In this document: positions 33,776 to 41,986 of the stretch, in pieces
Numbering within the stretch: position 1 is the first letter of the stretch
Layout: the number at the start of each line of letters is the position of its first letter
From: Reyranella soli
Lineage (GTDB): Bacteria; Pseudomonadota; Alphaproteobacteria; Reyranellales; Reyranellaceae
Assembly (NCBI RefSeq): GCF_007992495.1
Contig: NZ_BKAJ01000078.1
Location: 1 to 54,377 of the forward strand
Direction of reading: 5' to 3'
DNA: 54,377 bases
Made by a program: the position numbers and the translations under genes
The notes under the pieces: model-generated
The model's database searches: none
What the model saw: only the letters and a program-made list of their open reading frames with translations
What the model was told of the DNA's origin: nothing

Positions 33776-34966
33776 TCAGCGCTCCCTCAGGGCGATGCGT
33801 TTGTTGTACCAGTTCATGAAGGCCGAGATCGACAGGCTGACCGACAGGTAGGCCGCCATGATGATCAACACGTTCTCGATCGCCTGGCCGGTCTGGTTGA
33901 TGGTGACGTTGATCGAGGCCACCAGGTCGGGGTAGCCGATGGCGATGGCCAGCGAGCTGTTCTTGGTGATGTTGAGATACTGGCTGGTCATCGGCGGCAC
34001 GATCACGCGCAGCGCCTGCGGCAGCAGCACCAGCCGCATCGCCTGGCCGCGGCTGAGACCAAGCGCGGCGGCGGCCTCGCTCTGGCCCTTGTGCAGCGCC
34101 AGGATGCCCGAGCGGACGATCTCGGCGACGAAGGCCGAGGTGTAGAGCACCAGGCCGAGCAGGAGCGCGGTGAACTCCGGCTGGATGACAGTGCCGCCGT
34201 CGAAGTTGAAGCCCTTGAGCTCCGGCCAGCTCATGTGATGCGGCGCGCCACCTAGCAGCCACACGATGAACGGCAGGCCGATCGCCACGCCGAAGCCTGC
34301 TGAGATCGACGGGAAGGGCTGGCCGGTCAGCTCCTGGCGTTTCTTCGCCCAGCGTTGTAGCCCCCACGCGCCGGCGATGCCGACCAGCAGCGCGACACCC
34401 ATCCATTTGTAGATCGGATCGGCAACCGGCACCGGGAAGTAGAGACCGCGGTTGGACAGGTAGACGGTATTCCAGAACGCGCCGATCGCCTGTCGCGGCC
34501 CCGGAAATGCCTCGCTGATCAGCTTGTAGAACAGGAACAGCCAGAGCAGCAGCGGCACGTTGCGGAAAGCCTCGACGTACCATTCGCAGATCTTGGCGAG
34601 CAGCCAGTTGTTCGACAGCTTGCCGACACCGATCGCCGTGCCGAGGAAGGTCGCCATGATGACGCCCAGTACGGAGACCTTCAGCGTGTTCAGCAGGCCG
34701 ACCCAGATGGCGCGGGCATAAGTGCTGGCCGGCGAGTAGGCGATCATCGTGTCGCCGATCTCGAAGCCCGCCTCGCGGTCCAAGTAGTGGAAGCCGCTGG
34801 CGATCTTCTGCCGCTCCAGATTGTCGATGGTGTTTGAAACGAGGTACCAGGCGAGCAGGCCGACCAGGCCGACCACGACGATCTGGAAGACCCAGCCGCG
34901 GATGACGGGGTCGTTCCACGGCGCCACTTTCACGCGCGGCGCGGAGCTCAATGCCTCGACTGCCAT
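33776..34966 (-). CDS. aapQ: Amino-acid ABC transporter permease (AapQ-like)
   Basis: 396-residue permease of the AapQ type. It starts MAVEALSSAPRVKVAPWNDPVIRGWVFQ and has a segment LLAKICEWYVEAFRNVPLLLWLFLFY. The EAA loop is IVRSGILALHKGQSEAAAALGLSRGQA, followed by LPQALRVIVPPMTSQYLNITKNSSLAIAIGYPDL. AGGGGGAAAG precedes the ATG by about 6 bases. The 158-base gap upstream separates it from the nearest binding-protein gene, so it may have its own promoter. Confidence 0.92.
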   Translation of the reverse strand: MAVEALSSAPRVKVAPWNDPVIRGWVFQIVVVGLVGLLAWYLVSNTIDNLERQKIASGFHYLDREAGFEIGDTMIAYSPASTYARAIWVGLLNTLKVSVLGVIMATFLGTAIGVGKLSNNWLLAKICEWYVEAFRNVPLLLWLFLFYKLISEAFPGPRQAIGAFWNTVYLSNRGLYFPVPVADPIYKWMGVALLVGIAGAWGLQRWAKKRQELTGQPFPSISAGFGVAIGLPFIVWLLGGAPHHMSWPELKGFNFDGGTVIQPEFTALLLGLVLYTSAFVAEIVRSGILALHKGQSEAAAALGLSRGQAMRLVLLPQALRVIVPPMTSQYLNITKNSSLAIAIGYPDLVASINVTINQTGQAIENVLIIMAAYLSVSLSISAFMNWYNKRIALRER

Positions 34967-35124
34967 CCGCTCTTTCCCCCTGCCGGCCGCGGTTGCTCCG
35001 TGGCCTTCGACGAATGATCTTAGCCGCAGTGTAAGAGGGAATTTCGCACTTGCAACCAGCCAAACGGGGGAACGTCAGCAGTCCTGTCGCGGTCTGATTC
35101 TTGCTGGCCAGAGCGGCCGATTTT

Positions 35125-36162
35125 TCAGCGAATCGGCGGTGCGTAGAGGATGCCGCCCTTCGTCCATTGTGCGTTGAGGCTGCGAGGAATCCCAAGCGGC
35201 GAGCCGCTGCCCAGGTTCCTGTCGTAGCTTTCGCCGTAGTTTCCCACCTGCTTGACGACGTTGTAGAACCAGGTGTCCGGCAGGCCGAGTGCCACCCCGA
35301 TGCCCGGTGTGACGCCCAGCGCGCGCATCATGGCCGGGTCGTTGCTCATCAGCATCCGATCAATATTGCCCGACGTGACGCCGTACTCTTCGGCGGCGAT
35401 CATCCCATGCAGCGCCCAGCGCACGATGTTGGCGAAGGCATCGTCGCCGTGACGGACCACGGCGCTGAGCGGCGACTTGGAAAGCGCCTGGGCCAGGATG
35501 ACATGGTCATCCGTTTTCGAGGGGATGGTCGCGAGCATGGCGTGAAGCGCCGAGAAGTCGGCCGTCAGTGCGTCGCAACGGCCGGCGAGGTAGGCGGTCC
35601 TGGCCTCGCCGGCCCTGGCGATCGCCACCTGCCTGAACTTCAGGCGGGCGGCGGCGAAGTATTCGGAAAACGAGCTCTCGACCGAGCTGCCCCGCTGCAC
35701 GCAGATCGCGGCGCCCCCCAGCTGCCTGGCATGCCGGACACGGAGCTTGCGCGGCACGACGATTCCCTGGCCGTCGTAGTAGTAGATGCCGGCGAAACTC
35801 ACACCCAGCGCGGCAGCATAGGTCAGCGTGTAGGTCGAGTTGGCCGCCAGCACGTCGACGTCGCCCGCTTGCAAGGCGGGTAGATGGAACAACGGTGTCA
35901 GGGGAACGTACTTTACCTTGGCGGCATCGCCGAAGGTTGCGGCTGACACGGCGCGGCAAACATCGACGGCCAGGCCCGACCATCGGCCCTGATTGTCGAG
36001 CTGCATGAAACCGAGAACGCCCGCGTCGACCCCGCATACGAGGTGTCCGCGGGCGCGGACGGCGTCGAGCACCGGTCCAGCGTCGGCAACCGACGCGACC
36101 AGGACGATCGCCAGTCCAGCCGCAGTCGTCAGCGGCCGAACCCAAGAGGTCGGCTGCACCAT
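35125..36162 (-). CDS. AapJ-family binding protein with altered ligand site
   Basis: 345 residues with a Sec signal (TTAAGLAIVLVASVADA). It is homologous to the three AapJ-like proteins upstream throughout (VCGVDAG, GLAVDVCRAVSAATFGDAAKVKYVPLT, VVKQVGNYGESYDRNLG, APPIR end). Two conserved binding segments differ: the siblings' QQRFTALQSGEVD is LFHLPALQAGDVD here, and their LTRDTALG, whose Arg corresponds to the carboxylate-binding Arg of glutamine-type binding proteins, is LTYAAALG. Ligand specificity has probably changed, or binding of ordinary amino acids is lost. Possible alternative start: TTG at 36222, preceded by AAGGAG. Nearest binding protein to aapQ. Confidence 0.85.
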   Translation of the reverse strand: MVQPTSWVRPLTTAAGLAIVLVASVADAGPVLDAVRARGHLVCGVDAGVLGFMQLDNQGRWSGLAVDVCRAVSAATFGDAAKVKYVPLTPLFHLPALQAGDVDVLAANSTYTLTYAAALGVSFAGIYYYDGQGIVVPRKLRVRHARQLGGAAICVQRGSSVESSFSEYFAAARLKFRQVAIARAGEARTAYLAGRCDALTADFSALHAMLATIPSKTDDHVILAQALSKSPLSAVVRHGDDAFANIVRWALHGMIAAEEYGVTSGNIDRMLMSNDPAMMRALGVTPGIGVALGLPDTWFYNVVKQVGNYGESYDRNLGSGSPLGIPRSLNAQWTKGGILYAPPIR

Positions 36163-36569
36163 TCGGCCCACTCCGAATGTGGCCCGCATACACCGGCGGC
36201 GACCGGGCCGCGGGATGGACAAACTCTCCTTGCTACGTAGGGTGGCACATCGTCAGGGATGGCACAAGGGACGTATATGCAACCTTGGCGAGTGTAAGCT
36301 CAGATGCCGGAGGGCGCTATGGTCTTGCCGGACCGCGGGCCTCCAGGCCCGCCTCCCGTCATCCTGAGCGTAGCGAAGGATCTCATGCCGTTTGCAAGCG
36401 GCGATGAGGCCCTTCGCTACGCTCAGGACGACAGAGTATGAGCGGGCCTGGAGGCCCGCGGTCCGGCAAGACTACCTATGCCGTGGATCCCGCGGCGAAT
36501 GCGATCGCCGCGGCCGGCATGATCCTGCGCATGACCGTCCCCTGCCACGCGCTCGGGATGACAGTTTTT
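36163..36569. other. 407-bp intergenic region holding a split palindrome
   Basis: No coding sequence is seen on either strand. It holds the nested palindrome at 36322-36472 and a smaller perfect stem, CGCGGCGA (36491-36498) with TCGCCGCG (36505-36512). The stretch 36223-36321 may carry the promoter of the altered binding-protein gene, but no convincing -35/-10 pair is visible. Confidence 0.5.
36322..36472. repeat. Palindrome split by a second inverted repeat (nested element)
   Basis: The 31-base arms 36322-36352 and 36442-36472 are perfectly complementary and each contains a full GCGGGCCT..AGGCCCGC hairpin. Between them lies another inverted repeat, 36359-36380 with 36411-36432, matching 21 of 22 bases and containing CTGAGCGTAGCGAAGG, a sequence common in alphaproteobacterial intergenic repeats. 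The outer arms carry the same core as the unsplit palindrome at 20198-20237. Confidence 0.8.
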
Positions 36570-37601
36570 CTACCGAATCGGAGGCGCGTACTGCAGGCCG
36601 CCCTTCGTCCACAGATTGTTCAGGCCACGGTCGATCTTGAGGATGGAGCCCTGGCCGACATTGCGCTCGAAGCTCTCGCCGTAGTTACCGACCTGCTTGA
36701 TGATGTTGTAGACCCACTTCTCGTCGACGCCGAGCGCCTTGCCCATTCCCGGGGTGACGCCAAGGATGCGCTTGATGCTGGGGTTCTCGCTCTTCAGCAT
36801 CTCGTCGACATTCTTGGAATCGATGCCGTACTCCTCGGCCTCGATCATGGCGTACTGCGTCCAGCGCACGATGTCGGCGAACTGGTTGTCGCCATGCCGG
36901 ACGGCCGGCGCCAGCGGCTCCTTGGAGATGATCTCCGGCAGCACGATGAAGTCCTCTGGCTTGGCCGGTGCCGGGACGTTGGCGGCGCGGGTCGCGTAGA
37001 GGCTCGAGGAATCGTTGGTGTAGACGTCGCAACGGCCCGAGAAGAAGGCAGCGCGCACTTCCTCGACCTTCTCGATGACCACCGGCTTGAAGGTCATCTT
37101 GTTGGCGCGGAAGTAGTCGGCGAGGTTGAGCTCGGTAGTGGTGCCGGGGGCCACGCAGACGGTGGCGCCGTTCAGCTCCTTGGCGCTCTTCACGCCGAGC
37201 TTCTTGTTCACCAGGAAGCCCTGGCCGTCATAGTAGGTGACCGCGGTGAAATCGAGGCCGAGCGCCGTGTCGCGCGTCAGCGTCTCGGTGGTGTTGTTGG
37301 ACAGGACGTCGACCTCGCCCGACTGCAGGGCGGTGAAGCGCTGCTGCGACGTCAGTCCGACGTATTTGACCTTCTCGGAGTCGCCGAAGATCGCCGCTGC
37401 GATCGCCCGGCAGACATCGACGTCGAGGCCGACCCATTTGCCCTGGCTGTCCTGCATCATGAAGCCCGCCGTGCCGGTGCCGACGCCGCACACCAGCGAA
37501 CCGCGAGCCTTGATCGCATCGAGATCCTTGCCGGCCATGGCGCCGGTCGAAAACACGGTCGCGGCAAATCCAGCTGCCGCCGCCAATAGTACATTGCGCA
37601 T
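36570..37601 (-). CDS. aapJ: Amino-acid ABC transporter substrate-binding protein (AapJ-like)
   Basis: 343-residue family 3 periplasmic binding protein. Signal peptide MRNVLLAAAAGFAATVFSTGAMA, then GKDLDAIKARGSLVCGVGTG. Ligand-site segments are intact: QQRFTALQSGEVD and TLTRDTALGLDF, whose Arg is expected to hold the alpha-carboxylate. The C-terminus ends APPIR like its siblings. The leader GGGGCTTCA directly before the ATG is identical to that of the next copy upstream, which points to duplication including the ribosome site. Delivers amino acids to AapQMP. Confidence 0.92.
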   Translation of the reverse strand: MRNVLLAAAAGFAATVFSTGAMAGKDLDAIKARGSLVCGVGTGTAGFMMQDSQGKWVGLDVDVCRAIAAAIFGDSEKVKYVGLTSQQRFTALQSGEVDVLSNNTTETLTRDTALGLDFTAVTYYDGQGFLVNKKLGVKSAKELNGATVCVAPGTTTELNLADYFRANKMTFKPVVIEKVEEVRAAFFSGRCDVYTNDSSSLYATRAANVPAPAKPEDFIVLPEIISKEPLAPAVRHGDNQFADIVRWTQYAMIEAEEYGIDSKNVDEMLKSENPSIKRILGVTPGMGKALGVDEKWVYNIIKQVGNYGESFERNVGQGSILKIDRGLNNLWTKGGLQYAPPIR

Positions 37602-37695
37602 TGAAGCCCCTTTTTGCGTTTTCTCCCAAGGAGGAGTGTCAGCCCTCGGGGACTTGCAAGCAACAGGCCAAATGAAGAACGGGTTGCTCCCTCTT

Positions 37696-37840
37696 TCACC
37701 TCCCCCGTCTTACGGGGAGGCCGGGAGGGGGAAGGCCTCAGTCGATACATCTCCCAGGCGAAGATCATGATCTTCGCCTTTCATAAAACCCCTTTGGAGC
37801 TCTCCCCCTCCCTGCCTCCCCCGTAAGACGGGGGAGGTGA
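37696..37840. repeat. Palindromic element, copy 2 (145 bp)
   Basis: Arms 37696-37732 and 37803-37840 are complementary apart from one indel and one mismatch. The 70-base middle contains a perfect 24-bp palindrome at 37756-37779 built around AGATCATGATCT. Same arm and centre sequences as the copy at 15938-16068. It lies between two aapJ-like genes and could isolate their transcripts. Confidence 0.8.
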
Positions 37841-37873
37841 AGAATTGAGAGAGATGGATGAGGGAGGCCGTCC

Positions 37874-38902
37874 CTACCGGATCGGCGGGGCGTACTGCAG
37901 GCCGCCCTGGGTCCACAGCTTGTTCAGGCCGCGGTCGACCTTGAGGGCCGAGTCCTTGCCGATGTTGCGGTCGAAGCTCTCGCCGTAGTTACCGACCTGC
38001 TTGACGATGTAGTAGACCCACTTCTCGTCGACCCCCAAAGCCTTGCCCATCCCCGGGGTGACGCCGAGGATGCGCTTGATGGCGGGGTTGTCGCTCTTCA
38101 GCATCTCATCGACGTTCCTGGAATCGATGCCGTATTCCTCGGCCTCGAGCATGGCATAGAGCGCCCAGCGCACGATGTCGGCGAACTGGTTGTCGCCATG
38201 GCGGACCACAGGACCCAGCGGCTCCTTGGAGATGATCTCCGGCAGGATCACGAAGTCGTCGAACGTCCGCGGCGGCGGCACGTTGGCGGCGCGCGTCGCC
38301 GCCAGGCTGGAGGCATCGGTGGTGTAGACGTCGCAGCGGCCGGCGAAGAAGGCGGCGCGGATCTCGTCGACCTTCTCGATCACGACTGGCTTGAAGGTCA
38401 TCTTGTTGGCGCGGAAATAGTCCGCGAGGTTGAGCTCGGTGGTGGTGCCGGGAGCGACGCAGACCGTGGCGCCGTTCAGCTCCTTGGCGCTCTTCACACC
38501 GAGCTTCTTGGGCACCAGGAAGCTCTGGCCGTCGTAGTAGAAGACGCCGGTGAAATCGAGGCCGAGCGCGGTGTCGCGGGTCAGCGTGTAGGTGGCGTTG
38601 CCCATCACCATGTCTACTTCGCCCGACTGCACGGCGGTGAAGCGCTGCTGCGAGGTGAGGGGGACGTACCTGACCTTCTCGGCATCGCCGAACAGCGCCG
38701 CGGCCACCGCGCGGCAGACGTCGACGGATAGGCCTTTCCACTTGCCCTGGCTGTCGGCCAGCATGAAGCCCGCCGTGCCGATGCCGACGCCGCAATTCAG
38801 CGAGCCGCGCGCCTTGATGGCATCGAGGTCCTTGCCCGCCATGGCGTTGCCCGACAGCAGCAGACCAGCGAGGCCGGCCGCGGCGGCGATGAACTTTTGC
38901 AT
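37874..38902 (-). CDS. aapJ: Amino-acid ABC transporter substrate-binding protein (AapJ-like)
   Basis: 342 residues. Signal MQKFIAAAAGLAGLLLSGNAMA, then GKDLDAIKARGSLNCGVGIG. The ligand segments QQRFTAVQSGEVD and TLTRDTALGLDF are intact, and NATYT replaces NTTET in between, a change next to the binding pocket that could shift specificity. By eye it is the closest relative of the 36570-37601 copy and has the same GGGGCTTCA leader. Transcribed separately from its neighbours to judge from the intervening terminator and palindrome. Confidence 0.92.
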   Translation of the reverse strand: MQKFIAAAAGLAGLLLSGNAMAGKDLDAIKARGSLNCGVGIGTAGFMLADSQGKWKGLSVDVCRAVAAALFGDAEKVRYVPLTSQQRFTAVQSGEVDMVMGNATYTLTRDTALGLDFTGVFYYDGQSFLVPKKLGVKSAKELNGATVCVAPGTTTELNLADYFRANKMTFKPVVIEKVDEIRAAFFAGRCDVYTTDASSLAATRAANVPPPRTFDDFVILPEIISKEPLGPVVRHGDNQFADIVRWALYAMLEAEEYGIDSRNVDEMLKSDNPAIKRILGVTPGMGKALGVDEKWVYYIVKQVGNYGESFDRNIGKDSALKVDRGLNKLWTQGGLQYAPPIR

Positions 38903-38975
38903 TGAAGCCCCTCTGTTTCACCTGCTCCCCGGCGCGAGTGTAGAGGCGATCATCCGGCACGCAACAGTCCATATG

Positions 38976-39002
38976 AAAAACCGCCGCCCTCGCGGGCGGC
39001 GG
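38976..39002 (-). terminator. Rho-independent terminator after the most upstream aapJ-like gene
   Basis: On the minus strand a GC stem, CCGCCGCCC with GGGCGGCGG (38994-39002 and 38981-38989), and a 4-base loop are followed by five T residues (38980-38976). This is the clearest intrinsic terminator in the window. It indicates that the gene at 39043-40068 ends its own transcript rather than running into the next copy. Confidence 0.8.
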
Positions 39003-39042
39003 TCTGTTTCAGTTCGATGATGCGTGACTTAGCGAATCGCCC

Positions 39043-40068
39043 TCAGCGAATCGGAGGAGCGTACTGCAGGCCGCCCTGGGTCCACAGCGCGTTCTGGCCG
39101 CGGGCAATCTTGAGCGGCGAGCCCATGCCGACGTTGCGCTCGAACATCTCGCCGTAGTTACCGACCTGCTTGATGATGTTGTAGACCCACTTCTCGTCGA
39201 CGCCGAGCGCCTTGCCCATGCCGGGCGTGACGCCGAGGATGCGCTTGATGCTGGGGTTGTCGCTCTTCAGCATCTCGTCGACGTTCTTCGAGGTGATGCC
39301 GTACTCCTCGGCCTCGATCTGGGCGAACAGCGCCCAGCGCACGATGTCGGCGAACTGGTTGTCGCCATGGCGCACGAGCGGGCCCAGCGGCTCCTTGGAG
39401 ATGATCTCCGGCAGGATGATGTAGTCGTCCGGGTTCGGCGCGTTGGCCGCACGGGTCGAGTAGAGGCCCGAGGCGTCCGTCGTGAACACGTCGCAGCGGC
39501 CGGCGAAGAAGGCGGCGCGCACTTCCTCGACCTTCTCGATGACGACCGGCTTGAAGGTCATCTTGTTGGCGCGGAAGTAGTCGGCAAGGTTGAGCTCGGT
39601 GGTGGTGCCGGGCTGCACGCAGACCGTGGCGCCGTTCAGCTCCTTGGCGCTCTTCACGCCGAGCTTCTTGTTCACCATGAAGCCCTGGCCGTCATAGTAG
39701 TTGACGCCGGTGAAGTCGAAGCCGAGCGCGGTGTCGCGCGTCAGCGTCCAGGTCGTGGTGCGGACCAGCAGGTCGACCTCGCCCGACTGGAGCGCCGTGA
39801 AGCGCTGCTGGGCGGTGGTCGGCACGAACTTGACCTTGTCGGCATCGCCGAAGATCGCGGCGGCGATGGCGCGGCAGGTGTCGACGTCGAGACCCGTCCA
39901 CTTGCCCTGGGTGTCGGCGGCGGCGAAGCCTGCCACACCGGTGGAGACACCGCAGATCAGCGATCCGCGTGCCTTGACGGTATCGAGATCCTTGCCGGCA
40001 TACGCCGTACCCGCGGCGCCAACCAGCGTGGCCGCGACGACGCCGGCGGCCAAGTATTTCTTGAGCAT
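39043..40068 (-). CDS. aapJ: Amino-acid ABC transporter substrate-binding protein (AapJ-like)
   Basis: 341 residues. Signal MLKKYLAAGVVAATLVGAAGTAYA, then GKDLDTVKARGSLICGVSTG. The ligand-site segments QQRFTALQSGEVD and TLTRDTALGFDF are intact, with VRTTTW between them, so its pocket differs again from the other copies. AAGGA lies 4 bases before the ATG at 40068. It is the first of four binding-protein genes and has its own intrinsic terminator, so it may be the most independently expressed one. Confidence 0.92.
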   Translation of the reverse strand: MLKKYLAAGVVAATLVGAAGTAYAGKDLDTVKARGSLICGVSTGVAGFAAADTQGKWTGLDVDTCRAIAAAIFGDADKVKFVPTTAQQRFTALQSGEVDLLVRTTTWTLTRDTALGFDFTGVNYYDGQGFMVNKKLGVKSAKELNGATVCVQPGTTTELNLADYFRANKMTFKPVVIEKVEEVRAAFFAGRCDVFTTDASGLYSTRAANAPNPDDYIILPEIISKEPLGPLVRHGDNQFADIVRWALFAQIEAEEYGITSKNVDEMLKSDNPSIKRILGVTPGMGKALGVDEKWVYNIIKQVGNYGEMFERNVGMGSPLKIARGQNALWTQGGLQYAPPIR

Positions 40069-40209
40069 TTGTCCTTCCCTCGTGGTTGCCTCTGCCGTCC
40101 TGTCAGCCCTCAGCCGGCCGCGGACGACGATGGCGCAATTCCTAGGCGATCGAACCGGCGCGCGCAACGGCGCACGCCAGTTCAACTAAGGCCGATTGCG
40201 GCCGCCAGA

Positions 40210-41616
40210 TTACAGGCGATCCACGTTGCTCGAGGAGAAGGGATTGTGGCTCCACGGCTCGGCGCCTTGCAGGCCGCGGAAGCGGTTGTTGTCGTCCTTG
40301 GCGCCGGCGGCCTTGCGGATGTCCTGCTGCCACTGGCGATAGGCCACCAGGTTCTCGTTGGCCAGCACGCTGTTGAAGCCCTTGCCGGAAATATAGGGCT
40401 GCGGATCGACGAACTGACCGTTCACGATCACGGAGAAGTGCAGATGCGGGCCGGTCGAGCGGCCGGTCGAGCCGATATAGCCGATCAAGTCGCCTTTTTT
40501 GACACGGCTGCCCGGGCCCATGCCGTCGGCGAAGCGCGACATGTGGGCGTAGAGCGTCTCGAAGTTGTCGGCGTGGCTGATCTTCACCGTGCGGCCGTAG
40601 TTGAAGTAAAAGCCCTGGTGATTGATCATGCCGTCGGCAGCCGCGTAGATCGGCATGCCGGTCTTGCCTTCGAAATCGATGCCGTTGTGGAAGCCGCCGC
40701 CGCTCGAGCGGCCGTAGTAGCGGCGCGTGCCGAACGGCGAGGAGATCCGCGCACCACCGCTGGGCTCGGTGAGGCCCGTGTTGCCGAGCCGGCGGCCATT
40801 CTCGTCGAACCAGCCTTCGGGCTCGTTGGGCGGCGCGAACCACCAGAACGACTTCTTCGCCGAGCCTTCGCCGATGGCGGCGGCGAGCAGCCGCGGCGCG
40901 CCGTCGACGGTGCGGCCCTTCCAGACTTCGACCTTGGTGCCGCCGGTCTGGAAGCCGGCCAGCGCCTCGGTCAGTTCCTTGAGCGTGGCGCTGCTGGCGC
41001 CGGTCGAGGCGAGGCTGTTGGCAAGTCCGGAGCTGGCGCTCACCTTCACGAGGCCGACCGAACCGGCCACGACCGAGCGGGCGCCCGCACCGGCGGCTTG
41101 GGTCGTGCTCGGCACGCTCGACACGCGTTCGTCGTCATTCGCGGTGGCGTTGGGGGCGAGCTTGTAGCCGTAGGTGCCGTCGGTCCCGCGATGCAGCTCA
41201 ATGGCCAGCGAGGTCGCGGAATAGAGCTGCAGGGCAACCAGGCGCTTGGGCTTGCCCGCACCCTGCGGCTCCAGGACGGCGCGGCCGGAATTGGTGGTCT
41301 TGCGGTCGAGCTGCTCGAGGGCCTTGGCGACGGCGTCGTTGGCGGCCTGAGCGTCGGCCGGGTCGATGTTCAGGGCGGTGAGCTGCTCGGTCACCTGGCC
41401 ATTTGCACTGATGGCGAAAGGCTGGATGTCTTCGGAGGGAGCGGCCGCCGCCTTGGACGGGGCCTTGAGATGGTTCTTATTGGGCGCCTTGATCTGGGCG
41501 ATGGACCCGGAGGCACAGACGAACTGAGAAGCGGAAAAAACGAAGGTAGCGATGATTAGGCTTGGGACGATTCGCCAACGCTGGGCGCGTTGATCTCGCG
41601 TCGTCTTGAACGCCAT
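40210..41616 (-). CDS. M23-family metallopeptidase (peptidoglycan endopeptidase)
   Basis: 468 residues. An N-terminal signal/anchor (WRIVPSLIIATFVFSASQFVCASG) precedes a long linker and middle region, and the LytM/M23 zinc peptidase domain follows from about residue 290. Zinc and catalytic residues are visible in FHNGIDFEG near residue 309, SHADNFETLYAHMS and GPHLHFSV near residue 390. The middle part carries residues of a LysM/OPA-like fold seen in related murein hydrolase regulators, but this is uncertain. It would cut peptide cross-links in the periplasm or activate amidases. GAGAAGG lies 3 bases before the ATG. Confidence 0.9.
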   Translation of the reverse strand: MAFKTTRDQRAQRWRIVPSLIIATFVFSASQFVCASGSIAQIKAPNKNHLKAPSKAAAAPSEDIQPFAISANGQVTEQLTALNIDPADAQAANDAVAKALEQLDRKTTNSGRAVLEPQGAGKPKRLVALQLYSATSLAIELHRGTDGTYGYKLAPNATANDDERVSSVPSTTQAAGAGARSVVAGSVGLVKVSASSGLANSLASTGASSATLKELTEALAGFQTGGTKVEVWKGRTVDGAPRLLAAAIGEGSAKKSFWWFAPPNEPEGWFDENGRRLGNTGLTEPSGGARISSPFGTRRYYGRSSGGGFHNGIDFEGKTGMPIYAAADGMINHQGFYFNYGRTVKISHADNFETLYAHMSRFADGMGPGSRVKKGDLIGYIGSTGRSTGPHLHFSVIVNGQFVDPQPYISGKGFNSVLANENLVAYRQWQQDIRKAAGAKDDNNRFRGLQGAEPWSHNPFSSSNVDRL

Positions 41617-41986
41617 CAGCCTTCTCCCGGTCCATTGAAACGCAGTACTATCTCTCCGAGGCCAACAGCGAATACACCGATCCCCCGATCGGCGCCCCAC
41701 GCCTATGCCCTGCTAAGGTCAAGTGTGGCCACGGATAATCCACAAGTCCAACAAAAAGTTGCAAAAATGCAACACCCGTGAAAATGGGATGTTAGGTCAT
41801 ACGCGGCGGCGTTTAACGCTGCGGCGATCGTGGAAGTGAACGTCGGACAAGTTGTCACTCTGTGCGGCATCGCGCAGGCGCGGACAGTGCGCGAGACGAC
41901 GGCGACGCTCTTGGGAGCGAAGAACGGCGTGAGGTCGCGATCGCTCAAGTCGCGTCGCTGCAGCATAGGCGGAGTAGGAGGACAAG
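41617..41986. other. 370-bp divergent intergenic region
   Basis: Separates the minus-strand M23 gene from the plus-strand pirin gene, so it should carry both promoters. A small perfect hairpin or operator GTTGCA-AAAA-TGCAAC lies at 41759-41774 in the most AT-rich part. A minus-strand open frame at 41703-41966 starts with a stretch (LTPFFAPKSVAVV) that recalls the beginning of CoA-binding acyl-CoA synthetases but then loses all resemblance. No other gene is seen. Confidence 0.45.

Noticed and set aside
36359..36432. CRISPR-like repeat
   Set aside because: Only a single inverted pair is present, with no regularly spaced direct repeats and no cas genes.
36570..38902. Possibility that the two neighbouring aapJ-like genes are an assembly duplication
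   Set aside because: They differ in signal peptide, in the NTTET/NATYT pocket segment and at many other residues, and have different intergenic elements, so they are true paralogues.
39367..41559. 730-codon plus-strand frame over the aapJ-like and M23 genes
   Set aside because: Antisense shadow; composition is typical of the opposite strand of GC-rich genes and both overlapped genes are clearly real.
41703..41966. Minus-strand open frame of 87 codons beginning like a CoA-binding acyl-CoA synthetase
   Set aside because: Resemblance is limited to about a dozen residues, the rest is low-complexity and cysteine-rich, and the frame fills a divergent promoter region. Kept only as a note in the intergenic entry.
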